From Acidimicrobiia bacterium (GTDB taxonomy: Bacteria; Actinomycetota; Acidimicrobiia; Acidimicrobiales; Aldehydirespiratoraceae): a DNA stretch of 64,000 nt. Both the position numbers and the translations under genes were made by a program. Where the stretch lies: the NCBI GenBank assembly GCA_022820805.1, contig JAJEEV010000043.1, positions 137,363-201,362 of the forward strand, written 5' to 3'. The number at the start of each line of letters is the position of its first letter. Position 1 is the stretch's first letter. Of this stretch, positions 1-10,873 are shown piece after piece. The notes below the pieces were generated by a model. That model saw only the letters and a list, made by a program, of their open reading frames with translations. It was not told the origin of the DNA and ran no database searches.

Positions 1-3000
1 AGATAAACACCATCGCCGGCAACCGCAACTGGATGCGGGCCCGCGAGACCCTGCTGTCGTCGCCGGAGCTGGAGGGCCTGGAGCGGGCCTTCCCGATCTG
101 CACGCCCGGCGCCAGCGACACCGCCGGCTTCGACGAGGTGCTCGAGCTCCTGACGCTCGGCGGATACTCGATGGCCGAGGCCGTGCTGATGATGATCCCG
201 GAGCCCTGGGAGCACCACGCCGAGATGAGCGACGATCGCAAGGCGTTCTACCGGTACCACGCCGCCCGCATGGAGCCTTGGGACGGCCCCGCCTCGATCG
301 CCTTCACCGACGGCACCGTCATCGGTGCGGTGCTGGACCGCAACGGCCTGCGGCCCTCGCGCTATTCGGTCACCAGCGACGGCCTCGTCGTGATGGCGTC
401 GGAGACGGGCGTGATCGACGTGCCCCAGAGCTCGGTGGTGGAGAAGGGACGCCTGCAGCCCGGCCGGATGTTCCTGATCGACACCGCCGAGGGCCGCATC
501 GTGCGCGACGACGAGATCAAGGACCGTCTCGCCTCGGCCCGCCCCTACGGCCGCTGGCTGGACCAGAACCTGGTGCGACTGGAGGATCTGCCCCCGCGTG
601 AGATCCAGCAGCGCTCCGAGGGAACCCTGATCCAGCGCCAGCAGGTGTTCGGGCACACCCACGAGGAGCACCGGCTGCTGCTCGCGCCGATGGCGATCGC
701 CGGCAAGGAGGCGTTGGGCTCGATGGGCACCGACACGCCGCCGGCGGTGCTGTCGGAGCGCAACCGACCCATCTACGACTTCTTCAAGCAGCTCTTCGCG
801 CAGGTGACCAACCCCCCGCTGGACGCCATACGCGAGGAGCTGGTCACCTCGCTGTACGCGAGGGTCGGCCCCGAGGGCAACCTCTTCGACCCGCAGCCGT
901 CGTCGTGCCGGACCGTGCATCTCGACAGCCCGGTCATCACCGACGCCGAGCTGGCCCGGCTGGTCGGGATCGACGGGCCGGGCGGGATCGGCGACTTCCG
1001 CACAGAGGTGCTAGCGGCCCTGTTCCCGGCCGCCGACGGTGGCGACGGTCTGCGCCGGGCGCTGGACGGGCTGTGCGAAGCGGCCTCCGACGCGATCGCG
1101 GCGGGAGCCAGCATCCTGGTCGTGTCGGACCGGGGCAGCGACGAGCGGATGGCCCCCATCCCGTCGCTGCTGGCGGTCTCGGCCGTGCACCAGCACCTGG
1201 TACGGGAGCGCACCCGCACCCGGGTGGGCCTGGTGTCGGAGACCGGCGACGCCCGCGAGGTGCACCATCTGTGCCTGCACTTGGGGTACGGCGCCAACGC
1301 GGTCAACCCCTACCTCGCGTTCGAGACGATCACCCAGATGGTGACCGAGGGGCTGCACGGGCTGGATCCGGCAACCGGGGTCGAGGCCGCCCACCGCAAC
1401 TTCGTCAAGGCGGCCTGCGCGGGGATCCTCAAGGTCATGTCGAAGATGGGGATCTCCACGGTGGCGTCCTACACCGGCGCCCAGATCTTCGAGGCCATCG
1501 GGCTCGGCCCGGAGCTGGTCGACAAGTACTTCACCGGCACGGCCAGCCGCCTCGGCGGGATCGGCATCGACGAGATCGCGGCCGCGGTGGCTGGGCGCCA
1601 CCGGCGAGCCTTCGGTGCAAACCCGACCCGCCGGGCCCACCGCACCATCGAGGCCGGCGGCGAGTACCAGTGGCGGCGCGAGGGCGAGTACCACCTGTTC
1701 AACCCCGAGACGGTGTTCAAGCTGCAGCACGCCACCCGCGACCGGCGCTTCGACATCTTCCGGGAGTACACCCGGCGCGTCGACGACCAGTCGAGCCGCC
1801 TGGGCACGCTGCGGGGCCTGTTCCGGCTCCGCAGCGGGGTGCGGCCGCCGGTGCCCGTCGAGGAGGTCGAGCCGGTCACCGAGATCGTGAAGCGCTTCGC
1901 CACCGGCGCGATGAGCTACGGCTCCATCTCCAAGGAGGCCCACGAGACCCTGGCCATCGCCATGAACCGCATCGGGGGCAAGTCCAACACCGGCGAGGGC
2001 GGCGAGGACGCCGACCGCTACGTCCGCGACCCCAACGGGGACCTGAGGCGCAGTGCGGTGAAGCAGGCCGCGTCCGGGCGTTTCGGGGTGACCAGCGAGT
2101 ACCTGGTCAACGCGGACGACATCCAGATCAAGATGGCCCAGGGGGCCAAGCCGGGCGAGGGCGGCCAGCTGCCGGGCCACAAGGTGTACCCGTGGATCGC
2201 CAAGACCCGCCACTCCACCCCGGGGGTGGGGCTCATCTCGCCGCCGCCGCACCACGACATCTACTCCATCGAGGACCTGGCCCAGCTCATCCACGACCTG
2301 AAGAACGCCAACCCCGCAGCCCGCATCCACGTGAAGCTGGTGGCCGAGGTCGGGGTGGGGACGGTGGCCGCGGGCGTGTCGAAGGCCCACGCCGACGTGG
2401 TGCTGATCTCGGGCAACGACGGGGGGACCGGCGCGTCGCCGCTCACGTCCATCAAGCACGCCGGCGCACCGTGGGAGCTGGGCCTGGCCGAGACCCAGCA
2501 GACCCTGCTGCTGAACGACCTGCGGGACCGCATCGTGGTGCAGGTGGACGGCCAGCTCAAGACCGGCCGCGACGTGGTGATCGCCGCGCTGCTGGGGGCC
2601 GAGGAGTTCGGCTTCGCCACCGCTCCGCTGGTGGTGATGGGCTGCGTGATGATGCGGGTCTGCCACCTCGACACCTGCCCGGTGGGGGTTGCCACCCAGA
2701 ATCCCGAGCTGCGCAAGAAGTTCACGGGACAGCCCGAGTTCGTGGTCACCTTCTTCGAGTTCATCGCCGAGGAGGTGAGGGCCCTGCTGGCCTCGCTGGG
2801 CTTCCGCACCATCGAGGAGGCCGTCGGGCAGGTCGAGATGCTCGACACGACCGACGCCGTCGACCACTGGAAGGCAGCCGGTCTGGACCTGTCGCCCATC
2901 CTGCACCTCCCGCCGCTGGGGCCCGACGCGGTCCGCCACCAGCGGGCCGAGCAGGACCACGGGCTCGACCGGGCCCTCGACCAGACGCTGATCCAGCTGG

Positions 3001-3812
3001 CCACCGGAGCACTCGACGACGGCCGCCCGGTGACCATCGACATCCCCATCCGCAACGTCAACCGGACGGTGGGGACGCTGCTCGGCAGCGAGGTGACCAG
3101 CCGCTACGGGGCCGAGGGCCTGCCCGACGACACCATCGTGGTGAGCTTCACCGGCTCCGCGGGCACCTCCTTCGGCGCCTTCGTGCCCAAGGGCGTCACG
3201 CTGCGCCTCGAGGGCGACGCCAACGACTACGTCGGCAAGGGCCTTTCCGGTGGCCGCATAGTCGTGAGGCCGCCGGCCGGCGCCAACTTCGCGGCCGAGG
3301 ACAACGTGATCGCCGGCAACGTGATCGGCTACGGGGCCACCAGCGGAGAGATGTACCTGCGGGGCCTGGTGGGGGAGCGCTTCTGCGTGCGCAACTCCGG
3401 GGCCACCGCGGTGGTCGAGGGGGTCGGCGACCACGCCTGCGAGTACATGACCGGCGGGCGCACGGTGGTGCTCGGACCGGTCGGCCGGAACTTCGCGGCC
3501 GGGATGTCGGGCGGGGTGGCCTTCGTGTACGACCCCGACGACAAGCTGCCGGTCCGGGTCAACCCCGAGATGGTCGAGCTGGAGCCGCTCGACGCCGAGG
3601 ACTTCGTGTGGCTGCGCCACCGGGTGGAGCGCCACCGGCACGAGACAGGCAGCGCGGTGGCCGCCCGCCTGCTCGACGACTGGGCCTCGGCCTCGAGGAG
3701 CTTCGTGAAGATCATGCCCAACGACTACAAGCGGGTGATGCTCGCAGCAGAGCAGGCCCGGGCCGAGGGCACCGACGAGGTCGCTGCGGTGATGGCCGCG
3801 GCCCATGGCTGA
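1..3812 (+). CDS. gltB: Glutamate synthase (NADPH) large subunit, 5'-truncated by window edge
   Basis: GltB takes the amide of glutamine and transfers it to 2-oxoglutarate, giving two glutamates. The reading frame is open to the left edge from base 3, and its first visible codons encode [14 protein letters not shown], the conserved motif that follows the N-terminal class II amidotransferase domain. About 230 residues, including the catalytic Cys1, therefore lie outside the window. The 1269 visible residues contain the central domain, the FMN-binding synthase domain, and the [3Fe-4S] cysteines in [12 protein letters not shown] at about residues 880-893. The C-terminal Gly-rich beta-helix domain includes [11 protein letters not shown] near residue 1078. 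The apparent ATG at base 33 is internal, not the start. gltD follows 44 bp downstream on the same strand, the usual gltBD order. The gene is intact within the window and the identification is very secure. Confidence 0.97.
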   Translation, partial: INTIAGNRNWMRARETLLSSPELEGLERAFPICTPGASDTAGFDEVLELLTLGGYSMAEAVLMMIPEPWEHHAEMSDDRKAFYRYHAARMEPWDGPASIAFTDGTVIGAVLDRNGLRPSRYSVTSDGLVVMASETGVIDVPQSSVVEKGRLQPGRMFLIDTAEGRIVRDDEIKDRLASARPYGRWLDQNLVRLEDLPPREIQQRSEGTLIQRQQVFGHTHEEHRLLLAPMAIAGKEALGSMGTDTPPAVLSERNRPIYDFFKQLFAQVTNPPLDAIREELVTSLYARVGPEGNLFDPQPSSCRTVHLDSPVITDAELARLVGIDGPGGIGDFRTEVLAALFPAADGGDGLRRALDGLCEAASDAIAAGASILVVSDRGSDERMAPIPSLLAVSAVHQHLVRERTRTRVGLVSETGDAREVHHLCLHLGYGANAVNPYLAFETITQMVTEGLHGLDPATGVEAAHRNFVKAACAGILKVMSKMGISTVASYTGAQIFEAIGLGPELVDKYFTGTASRLGGIGIDEIAAAVAGRHRRAFGANPTRRAHRTIEAGGEYQWRREGEYHLFNPETVFKLQHATRDRRFDIFREYTRRVDDQSSRLGTLRGLFRLRSGVRPPVPVEEVEPVTEIVKRFATGAMSYGSISKEAHETLAIAMNRIGGKSNTGEGGEDADRYVRDPNGDLRRSAVKQAASGRFGVTSEYLVNADDIQIKMAQGAKPGEGGQLPGHKVYPWIAKTRHSTPGVGLISPPPHHDIYSIEDLAQLIHDLKNANPAARIHVKLVAEVGVGTVAAGVSKAHADVVLISGNDGGTGASPLTSIKHAGAPWELGLAETQQTLLLNDLRDRIVVQVDGQLKTGRDVVIAALLGAEEFGFATAPLVVMGCVMMRVCHLDTCPVGVATQNPELRKKFTGQPEFVVTFFEFIAEEVRALLASLGFRTIEEAVGQVEMLDTTDAVDHWKAAGLDLSPILHLPPLGPDAVRHQRAEQDHGLDRALDQTLIQLATGALDDGRPVTIDIPIRNVNRTVGTLLGSEVTSRYGAEGLPDDTIVVSFTGSAGTSFGAFVPKGVTLRLEGDANDYVGKGLSGGRIVVRPPAGANFAAEDNVIAGNVIGYGATSGEMYLRGLVGERFCVRNSGATAVVEGVGDHACEYMTGGRTVVLGPVGRNFAAGMSGGVAFVYDPDDKLPVRVNPEMVELEPLDAEDFVWLRHRVERHRHETGSAVAARLLDDWASASRSFVKIMPNDYKRVMLAAEQARAEGTDEVAAVMAAAHG

Positions 3813-3856
3813 GCCTGCGGTGAAGCTCGACCTCAGGATCAGGTCCAGGACCCGCC

Positions 3857-5320
3857 ATGGCTGACCCTCGGGGCTTCCTCGTCCACGACCGGGAGCTGCC
3901 GACCCGCCGGCCCGTCCCGGTGCGGCTGCGGGACTGGCGCGAGGTGTACGAGCACTTCCCGGAGGAGAAGCTCCGCCAGCAGGCGTCGCGCTGCATGGAC
4001 TGCGGCATCCCGTTCTGCAACAGCGGCTGCCCTCTGGGCAACCTGATCCCGGACTGGAACGACCTCGTGTACCGCCGGCACTGGCGCCGGGCCATCGAGC
4101 GCCTCCATGCCACCAACAACTTCCCGGAGTTCACCGGCCGGCTCTGCCCGGCGCCTTGCGAGGCCGCCTGCGTGCTGGGAATCCACGAGCCGCCGGTGAC
4201 CATCAAGCAGGTGGAGGTCGAGATCGTCGACCGGGCCTGGGCCGAGGGCTGGATCGTGCCCCAGCCGGCCGCGGTGAGCACCGGGCACAGCGTGGCAGTG
4301 GTCGGGTCGGGCCCGGCCGGGCTGGCCGCGGCCCAGCAGCTCACCCGCGCCGGCCACCGGGTGGTGGTCTTCGAGCGGGCCGACCGGATCGGTGGCCTGC
4401 TGCGCTACGGGATTCCCGAGTTCAAGATGGAGAAGCGCCACCTCGAGCGGCGTCTGGCCCAGATGGAGGCCGAGGGCACCGAGTTCCGTGCCGGTGTCGA
4501 CGTGGGCACCGACGTCACCGCCGAGGAGCTCAAGGCGGGCTTCGACGCGGTGGTGCTGGCCTGCGGGGCCACCGCCTGGCGGGACCTGCCAATCCCGGGC
4601 CGGGAGCTCGACGGCGTGCATCAGGCCATGGAGTACCTGCCGGGGGCGAACCGGGTCCAGGAGGGCGACCTGGACGAACCGCCCATCACCGCGGCGGGCA
4701 AGCGGGTGGTGATCATCGGCGGGGGCGACACCGGGGCCGACTGTCTCGGCACCGCCCACCGCCAGCAGGCCGCCTCCATCCGCCAGTTCGAGATCATGCC
4801 CCGGCCGCCCGACGAGAGGCCTGAGCACAACCCGTGGCCGACCTGGCCGATGATCTACCGGGTGTCGTCGGCCCACGAGGAGGGCGGCGAGCGCGACTTC
4901 GCCATCAACACCACCGCCTTCATCGGCGACGGCGACGGAAACCTGGCTGCTCTGGCCACCGTGCGGGTGGAGCAGGCCTTCGAGGACGGGCGGATGAGCT
5001 TCGAACCGGTCCCGGGCACCGAGGAGCAGATCGGTGCCGATCTCGTGCTGCTGGCCATGGGCTTCGTGGGTCCCGAGCAGGGCCCGCTCATCGAGCAGTT
5101 CGGGGTGGAGTTCGACGCCCGGGGCAACGTGGCCCGCGACGAGCAGTGGGCCACCAACGTCGAAGGCGTCTACGTCTGCGGCGACATGGGGCGGGGCCAG
5201 AGTCTGATCGTGTGGGCCATCGCCGAGGGCCGGGCCTGCGCGGCCGCGGTGGACGCCCACCTCACCGGCCACACCGACCTTCCCGCCGTCGTCACCCCCG
5301 CCTCGATGCCGTTGAGGTAG
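3857..5320 (+). CDS. gltD: Glutamate synthase small subunit
   Basis: GltD (487 aa) passes electrons from NAD(P)H through FAD and Fe-S clusters to GltB. The N-terminus carries the cysteine clusters [21 protein letters not shown] and CPAPCEAAC, which bind two [4Fe-4S] centres. An FAD Rossmann motif ([12 protein letters not shown], about residues 150-162) and an NADPH Rossmann motif ([13 protein letters not shown], about residues 285-297) follow. The C-terminal [14 protein letters not shown] is the usual FAD-contacting segment. The ATG at 3857 is chosen because it gives the family's standard N-terminus (MADPRGF, near the start of bacterial GltD). The gene lies 44 bp after gltB and is presumably co-transcribed with it. 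Length and all motifs are normal. Confidence 0.96.
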   Translation: MADPRGFLVHDRELPTRRPVPVRLRDWREVYEHFPEEKLRQQASRCMDCGIPFCNSGCPLGNLIPDWNDLVYRRHWRRAIERLHATNNFPEFTGRLCPAPCEAACVLGIHEPPVTIKQVEVEIVDRAWAEGWIVPQPAAVSTGHSVAVVGSGPAGLAAAQQLTRAGHRVVVFERADRIGGLLRYGIPEFKMEKRHLERRLAQMEAEGTEFRAGVDVGTDVTAEELKAGFDAVVLACGATAWRDLPIPGRELDGVHQAMEYLPGANRVQEGDLDEPPITAAGKRVVIIGGGDTGADCLGTAHRQQAASIRQFEIMPRPPDERPEHNPWPTWPMIYRVSSAHEEGGERDFAINTTAFIGDGDGNLAALATVRVEQAFEDGRMSFEPVPGTEEQIGADLVLLAMGFVGPEQGPLIEQFGVEFDARGNVARDEQWATNVEGVYVCGDMGRGQSLIVWAIAEGRACAAAVDAHLTGHTDLPAVVTPASMPLR

Positions 5321-5331
5321 CGCCAGGCGCT
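5319..5331. terminator. Possible bidirectional terminator between gltD and the AftD-like gene
   Basis: A 6-bp perfect inverted repeat, AGCGCC-A-GGCGCT, spans the stop of gltD in the 12-bp gap between two convergent genes. It lacks a T-run and the one-base spacer is very tight, so only its position supports it. Confidence 0.25.
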
Positions 5332-5332
5332 C

Positions 5333-8300
5333 TCACGTGTCCTCGCGGGCCCCGACCCGGCGGCGGGGGCTGCGGGCTCGGACCATCGCTACGGCATAGT
5401 CGCAGGCCAGGAGGATGATGGCGACCATGCCGAGGATGTGGACCGACTCGAACCTGACGGGCCACACGAAGTCGGGTGGGTAGCGCAGCCGGTACTGCTG
5501 GATCAGCACGAACAGCGCCGCTATCCCCAGTGAGGCGGCCGCGGTCATCGGGGCCAGCCACCACAGCCGGCGCCCGCGCAGGGCCAGCACGGTCACGACC
5601 CCCGCCAACGGGGCCAGCAGGTGCCAGTCACCAACGCTGGCGGCGGCCAGTGCGGTGACCGCCGCGGCGGCCAGGACGGCCGCAGCTGTCGACGGCCTCG
5701 ACCCAGGCATCTCATGCCAGGGCCACCGCAGCAGGGGACGGTCGGGCTCGAAGCGGGCCAGCGACGGCCGGGGCCCACCGCGGTCGGGGCGGCCCCGCCA
5801 GGCGATCAGCGCGGCGGCGACCACAGCCAGCGCCGAGAGGCGCAGGGCCCAGTCCACCAGCCGCTGGGGCGTCCAGCGCAGCTCGACTGTCGCGGCCTCG
5901 CCGGCGGGCAGGAGCCAGCCGTTGGCGAACCCGTCGATCACCACCGGCGGGCCCAGGTCTGCACCTGCGAGGGTGGCCTGCCAGCCCCGGTTGTGGCTCT
6001 GGGCCAGCACCAGCCAGCGGTCGCGGTCGCGGGCCGCCACATCGACCGTGTAGGACGTGTCGCGGTGGCGGACCGCGTGGACGCCGCCGGCGGCGTCCGG
6101 CGGGCCCACCGGCTGCGGACCGTGCAGCACCAGCTGGTCGATATCGAAGCCGGTGACCGACCCGGGCGCGGTGACGATCAGGCTCTCGGGAGCTCCGAGC
6201 GAGACTGGGGCGCAACCGTCGACTCTCAGCTCCCGGCGGGCCAGCGCGTCGCCGGCTGTGCCGGTGATGCGCACCGGCACGGACTGCCCGTCGATCGTCA
6301 ACAGATCGTCGCGGCAGCCGGTGTCGATGTCCGCGGGCGACCCGAGTCGGGGGCTGTTGTCGATCCGCGCCTCGGCCACCGATATGGGCAGGGCCACCAG
6401 ACCGTTGCTGTACCAGTCCCTGGTCAGGCGCTCGATCACCTCGGTGAACACCAGCCTCACGGTCGTGCCCGCCGCCTCCAGCGGCACGGAGACGGTTGCG
6501 GTGGTGTGGGGCTCGGCGCCAGCCGGAGCACCGGAGAGGCCCAACTCGTAGGTGCCCGCGTCGGCGCCGTCCACCAGCACCTGGACCGCGGCCGGGGTGG
6601 AGTGAAGCTCGTCCACCACCACATCCAGCTCGATGGATCCCGGCTCGAACGGCGCCGGTCGGGTCAGCTCCAGCCACTGGCCGGGCGGGGTGTCGAACCG
6701 GCCGGTCCATGCGGTCGCCGGATCGCCGTCGAGGACGGCGGAGGCCCGGCTGCCGAGGTCGCCGGCGAGGTGGCCCGAGGAGGAGGCCCCGCCCGCGGCC
6801 GATCCGGCCATCCCGACGAGCGCGTCGATCAGCTCAGCCGCCGCGGTCGTCGCCAGCCGGGCGCTGCCCGAGACCTCGACCTCGAGGCTGGCCGGCAGCG
6901 GGACGGCTCGCACCATGTGCAGCTCGGGGTCGGTGCGCACCGGCTCGCGGGGATTGGACCGCTCCCGGGTCAGGACGACGCTGAGGTGGTGGTCGTCGAG
7001 CTTGTCGCCGACGCGGTCGAGCAGTGCCCGCGGGGTGCGGATCACCTCGAGCACCGGCCCGAGGCCGAGGTCGATCTCGGCGAAGCCGACCGGCGCGACG
7101 GCGGGGTAGGTGGTCCGGCGGCCGATGTTGGTGCCGGTTATCTCTATGTCGATCACCGACGCCGCCACTCCCAGCGGGACCCGCTGGCCGCCGGGTGATC
7201 TCGACCTCTCGTCCAGGGTGATGGTGAGCGGGTCGCCGCCGTCGACGCGAACCTCGATCTCGGTGATGTGGCGATCGCTCTCGACGGTATGGCGCTGCGA
7301 GCGTCCCTGGGGCTGCACCAGGAGCATCGACTCCACCACGGCCGGTTCGGTGAGGGTGAGGCGCAGCTGCTCGCCGATGGCTTCGCTGAAGGCGGCCACC
7401 ACCCAGGCAGTGTCCAGCGATCCGTCCAGAGCGTTGTAGGGACGGTCGTCGTTGGTGTAGGTGACCGGGTTGCCGTGGGCGCTGGCCCGGGCCGCCACCG
7501 GGCCGCGCTGCTCGCTGACGGTGCGGACGTCGTCGACCGGGACGCCGTTGGCCGCGATGACGTCGTAGTCGAAGGCGGGCAGGCGGTTGTCGAGCGGGTC
7601 GTGGCGTATCGGCTGCTCGCCGGCCTGCTCGGTGTGGCCCCCGTTCTCCCGCAGCGTCCCCCACCGCTGGGCCCGCCGCCGGTTGGAGTCGGTCACCACG
7701 ATGTGAGCCGGCTCCGAGAGCACGAGGTCGCCGAGAGCGGGGTCGGCGGCCATGTCGGCGGCGAAGACGAGGGCTCGCTCGAGGTCGACGACCCCGGCAC
7801 CGGCCGCGTCGACGATCCCGTCGGCATCGCCCACCAGAACCGTGGCCCCCCCGACAGGCTTGGTGCGCACCACCGGCAGCGGGTCCGAGACCTCGTAGCG
7901 GGTCACCGGGGCGGGGTGCACGGCCCCGGGTGGACGGGCCAGGTGGATCTCGTCGATCAGGGTCTGCTCGGGGCCGGCCACATTGGGCACCGGCTCGCCG
8001 AAGGCCTCGACCGGCGCCAGGCCCGGCACGCGGCCGAGGAACTCAGCCGTCTCGACCGGCCTCGGGGTCCGGTAGCGCTCGAAAATCAGGTCGGCGCGGT
8101 GCACCACGTCACCCACCGACATCAGCCGGGCGACCGGCGCCAGGCTGGCGGGATCGAGCGTGTCCTCCTGCAGCCGCCGGTCGACCGCGCCCAGCAGCGA
8201 CGCCGACTGCGCCGAGCCGAACGGCACCAGCTCGCGGGCGACGTAGCCCCGTTCCATCAGGCCGGGCGTGATCGGGTCCACGGTGTTGCCCCAGCGGTAG

Positions 8301-9700
8301 GAGGCGAAGTCGGATCCGGGGACCTCCCACACCCGGGTCTCGCCACGGGAGTCGTCCCGGTCGAGCGACTCGGCCGCCTCCAGCCAGTACTCGGGAACCT
8401 CCTCGGGCCGGTTGAGGTGCTCCTCGACCATGCGGACCCTCCACATGGCCGGGTTGTTGAGCACGACGCCGATCAGCACCAGGGCGCCCACCACCGTCCC
8501 GACCCTGCGCATCCTCCCGGCCAGGGCATTGACGCCGGCACCCAGGAACACCGCCATCGCCAGGGCCAGCAGGGGGACGGCCCTCGGCAGCGAGCGCATG
8601 GCCAGCAGCGGCCCGGTGCGGGAGTAGCGCTCGAACAGTGACCCGAGCAGCGAGGGGTCCTCGGGGGGATGGAATCCCACCGCGATCAGGGCCCCCACCG
8701 CAGCCAGCAGCACGAAGTAGCTGCGGTGGCGCCAGCGCACCAGTGCGGCCGACCCGAGCGCCAGCACCGCCAGCCCGAAGCCCACGAAGAGCAGCCACCC
8801 GCCCTGGGTGTAGGCGACGCTGGGCTCGATCCAGGGTCCGAGCTTGTCGTTCCCGTAGAAGAACCAGTAGCCCAGGCTGCGCAGCACCTCCGGAGCGGTC
8901 GAGGCCGCTGCCACCACCTCGCGGCTCTCGGTGTAGCGCAGGACGTTCAGGCTGAAGCCGCTCTGCAGCACCAGCCCGGCCATCCACCACAGCGAAGCAG
9001 CCACGGTGAGCCCGCCGATCCGGGCGGCTGCAGCCAGCGCCCGGCGCGGTCCGATGCTGCGGTCGGTGACGGCCGCGTGCACGAGCCACAGCACGGGTCC
9101 GAGTCCGGCCAGCGCCAGGCTGGTGGCGTTGACGCTGCCCACGGTCACGGCAACCAGAGCGAAGAGCGCCGGATGGCGCCATCCCCCTGTGCGGGCCGAG
9201 CGGACGGTCAGGCCGATCAGCCAGCCCAGACCGGCCCACGGCAACAGCACAGCCGAGATGCGGGCCGAGTAGTTCAGCGCGTAGGGGCTCAGCTCGTAGG
9301 CGAGCATGGCGACCAGCAGGCCCCGGCCCTCGAAGCCGAGCGTTCGCAACAGGTAGCGGACGCCGAGTCCGGCCGCGAACAGCAGCGTTCCCACCCACAG
9401 GCGCTGAGCCACCCAGTCGGGGGCTCCGACGGTGTCGAAGAACCAGTAGAAGGGTCCCATCGGCCACAGGAAGCCGATGTTCTGATGGGTGACCGTTCCC
9501 AGAGCCCGGTCCGCATCCCAGAGAACGCCCGCCTGGCTCATCAGCCGGCCGGGGTCGAGGTACAGGTAGGTCTTGGTGTCCGCCCCCACCAGCCCCGGGC
9601 TCGAGGCGAGCAGCGGGACGTAGGCCACGGCCGCGGCCACCGCGACGGTCCACCGGGATCGGTGGCGCCACCACGCCACGGCCCGGTGCGGCCGCGTCAT
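5333..9700 (-). CDS. AftD-like alpha-(1->3)-arabinofuranosyltransferase (DUF3367 family) with carbohydrate-binding domains
   Basis: This is a 1455-residue polytopic membrane glycosyltransferase of the AftD/DUF3367 type. In mycobacteria AftD adds alpha-1,3-arabinofuranose to arabinogalactan and lipoarabinomannan. The N-terminus has a membrane helix (about 15-35) followed by GADTKTYLYLDP, and a multi-helix GT-C core extends to about residue 450. Two discoidin-like (F5/8 type C) signatures follow: YNALDGSLDTAW near residue 763 and AVLDGDPATAW near residue 995. Four or so helices occur near the C-terminus (about 1290-1440). Length matches AftD (about 1400). The downstream partner on the strand is none; upstream, the GT4 gene overlaps this start by 4 bp (ATGA), so the two are translationally coupled. 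The donor and acceptor in this organism are unknown; arabinan synthesis is inferred from the family. Confidence 0.82.
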   Translation of the reverse strand: MTRPHRAVAWWRHRSRWTVAVAAAVAYVPLLASSPGLVGADTKTYLYLDPGRLMSQAGVLWDADRALGTVTHQNIGFLWPMGPFYWFFDTVGAPDWVAQRLWVGTLLFAAGLGVRYLLRTLGFEGRGLLVAMLAYELSPYALNYSARISAVLLPWAGLGWLIGLTVRSARTGGWRHPALFALVAVTVGSVNATSLALAGLGPVLWLVHAAVTDRSIGPRRALAAAARIGGLTVAASLWWMAGLVLQSGFSLNVLRYTESREVVAAASTAPEVLRSLGYWFFYGNDKLGPWIEPSVAYTQGGWLLFVGFGLAVLALGSAALVRWRHRSYFVLLAAVGALIAVGFHPPEDPSLLGSLFERYSRTGPLLAMRSLPRAVPLLALAMAVFLGAGVNALAGRMRRVGTVVGALVLIGVVLNNPAMWRVRMVEEHLNRPEEVPEYWLEAAESLDRDDSRGETRVWEVPGSDFASYRWGNTVDPITPGLMERGYVARELVPFGSAQSASLLGAVDRRLQEDTLDPASLAPVARLMSVGDVVHRADLIFERYRTPRPVETAEFLGRVPGLAPVEAFGEPVPNVAGPEQTLIDEIHLARPPGAVHPAPVTRYEVSDPLPVVRTKPVGGATVLVGDADGIVDAAGAGVVDLERALVFAADMAADPALGDLVLSEPAHIVVTDSNRRRAQRWGTLRENGGHTEQAGEQPIRHDPLDNRLPAFDYDVIAANGVPVDDVRTVSEQRGPVAARASAHGNPVTYTNDDRPYNALDGSLDTAWVVAAFSEAIGEQLRLTLTEPAVVESMLLVQPQGRSQRHTVESDRHITEIEVRVDGGDPLTITLDERSRSPGGQRVPLGVAASVIDIEITGTNIGRRTTYPAVAPVGFAEIDLGLGPVLEVIRTPRALLDRVGDKLDDHHLSVVLTRERSNPREPVRTDPELHMVRAVPLPASLEVEVSGSARLATTAAAELIDALVGMAGSAAGGASSSGHLAGDLGSRASAVLDGDPATAWTGRFDTPPGQWLELTRPAPFEPGSIELDVVVDELHSTPAAVQVLVDGADAGTYELGLSGAPAGAEPHTTATVSVPLEAAGTTVRLVFTEVIERLTRDWYSNGLVALPISVAEARIDNSPRLGSPADIDTGCRDDLLTIDGQSVPVRITGTAGDALARRELRVDGCAPVSLGAPESLIVTAPGSVTGFDIDQLVLHGPQPVGPPDAAGGVHAVRHRDTSYTVDVAARDRDRWLVLAQSHNRGWQATLAGADLGPPVVIDGFANGWLLPAGEAATVELRWTPQRLVDWALRLSALAVVAAALIAWRGRPDRGGPRPSLARFEPDRPLLRWPWHEMPGSRPSTAAAVLAAAAVTALAAASVGDWHLLAPLAGVVTVLALRGRRLWWLAPMTAAASLGIAALFVLIQQYRLRYPPDFVWPVRFESVHILGMVAIILLACDYAVAMVRARSPRRRVGAREDT

Positions 9701-10851
9701 GGGTGCCGGCGGCGGACCTCGCCGGCCAGCACAGCCAGCGTGTCGTAGGCGGTTCGCTCCCAGGTGAGCCGGGCCGCCCGGGTCCTGGCCGCCTCGCCGA
9801 GCCGTTCACGGTGACGCTGGTCGACGACAAGCCTCTCGAGGGCGCCGACGAAGTCGCCGTCGCGGGCGGCGAGGTGTCCGGTCTCGCCGTCGGCGACCGC
9901 GTCGGCATGGCCGGCGATGTCCGAGACGACCGACGGGGTCCCGCAGGCGGCGGCCTCTGTGATGGTCATGCCCCAGCCCTCGGCGGTGGAGGCGCTGACC
10001 AGCGCCCACGCCCGCTGGTACAGGGCGGCCAGCGCGTCGTCGTCGATCCGGCCTGCCAGCACGCACCAGTCCTCCGCGCCCAGTTCCGACACCAGGCTCT
10101 CGAGGCGGTCCCGCTCGGTTCCCGAGCCCGCGATCACCAGCCGGGCCGCAGCGCGCTCTCGCAGCTGGGCGACGACCCGGATCACCCGGTCGAACTGCTT
10201 GGAGGCGGTGAGACGGCCCACGGCCACCAGCAGCGGCTCCGGATCCCTGGCCTCAGGGCTCGGACCGAAGCGGTCGTCTATCCCGGGCGGAACCACATGG
10301 ATCCGCTCGGGCCGGAGCCGGAATTGCTCCACCAGATGGCGGCGCACCGACTCCGAGAGCGTCACGACCGGCGTGCTGCGGTACAGCCGGGGTGCCACGT
10401 CCCGCTCGAAGGCGCGGCCCGCGGCCGCCCGGCCCGGCGGCAGCACCCGGTCCCACAGGTCGGTGTGGGGCTGGTGGATCCAGGCGGCCCGCGGTCGGCG
10501 GGCCCACAGCGGCGAGAGGAACGGCATACCGTTCCAGATCTCCACCAGCCCGTCGCGGGGGCCGTGGCCTCCGGCCATCTCGGCCAGGACCGCCCGGGGG
10601 AAGACCATGTAGCGCCCGCCGCGGCGGATCACCCGGTAGCCCGACCGGACCGCCGCCGGAGGCGAGCCCGCCGAGAAGGAGGTGCGCATCGTCACGTCCA
10701 CGCCGGCCTCGGCCCAGAGCCGGGCGACGCGGTCGGCATGGAGCTCCGAACCGCCGGCCTCGATGTCGTCGAGATCGCGCCAGGCGAGCAGATGGATCCG
10801 GCGCAGCCCGGCATCGGCGGCCAGATCGCCGATCTTGGCCACTGTCACCAC
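9697..10851 (-). CDS. Glycosyltransferase family 4 (GT-B fold)
   Basis: A 384-residue soluble GT-B glycosyltransferase. The N-terminal half has the GGSELHADRVARLW acceptor-side motif seen in GT4 enzymes. The C-terminal half has LVAVGRLTASKQFDRVI (about residue 210) and the nucleotide-sugar site EGWGMTITEAAACG (about residue 285), which contains the GT4 E-x7-E pair. It presumably uses a nucleotide-sugar donor on the cytoplasmic face. Its stop overlaps the start of the AftD-like gene by 4 bp, and the FAD oxidoreductase lies 22 bp upstream on the same strand. The three therefore form one envelope-glycan operon. Sugar and acceptor cannot be read from the sequence. Confidence 0.85.
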   Translation of the reverse strand: MVTVAKIGDLAADAGLRRIHLLAWRDLDDIEAGGSELHADRVARLWAEAGVDVTMRTSFSAGSPPAAVRSGYRVIRRGGRYMVFPRAVLAEMAGGHGPRDGLVEIWNGMPFLSPLWARRPRAAWIHQPHTDLWDRVLPPGRAAAGRAFERDVAPRLYRSTPVVTLSESVRRHLVEQFRLRPERIHVVPPGIDDRFGPSPEARDPEPLLVAVGRLTASKQFDRVIRVVAQLRERAAARLVIAGSGTERDRLESLVSELGAEDWCVLAGRIDDDALAALYQRAWALVSASTAEGWGMTITEAAACGTPSVVSDIAGHADAVADGETGHLAARDGDFVGALERLVVDQRHRERLGEAARTRAARLTWERTAYDTLAVLAGEVRRRHP

Positions 10852-10873
10852 GGCGCCGGATCGTAGTTGCCTC

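Noticed and set aside
1011-3806. Long minus-strand ORF (931 aa) opposite gltB
   Set aside because: Composition is Gly/His/Arg/Val-rich with no domain; it is the antisense shadow of a high-GC gene whose plus-strand product is unmistakable glutamate synthase.
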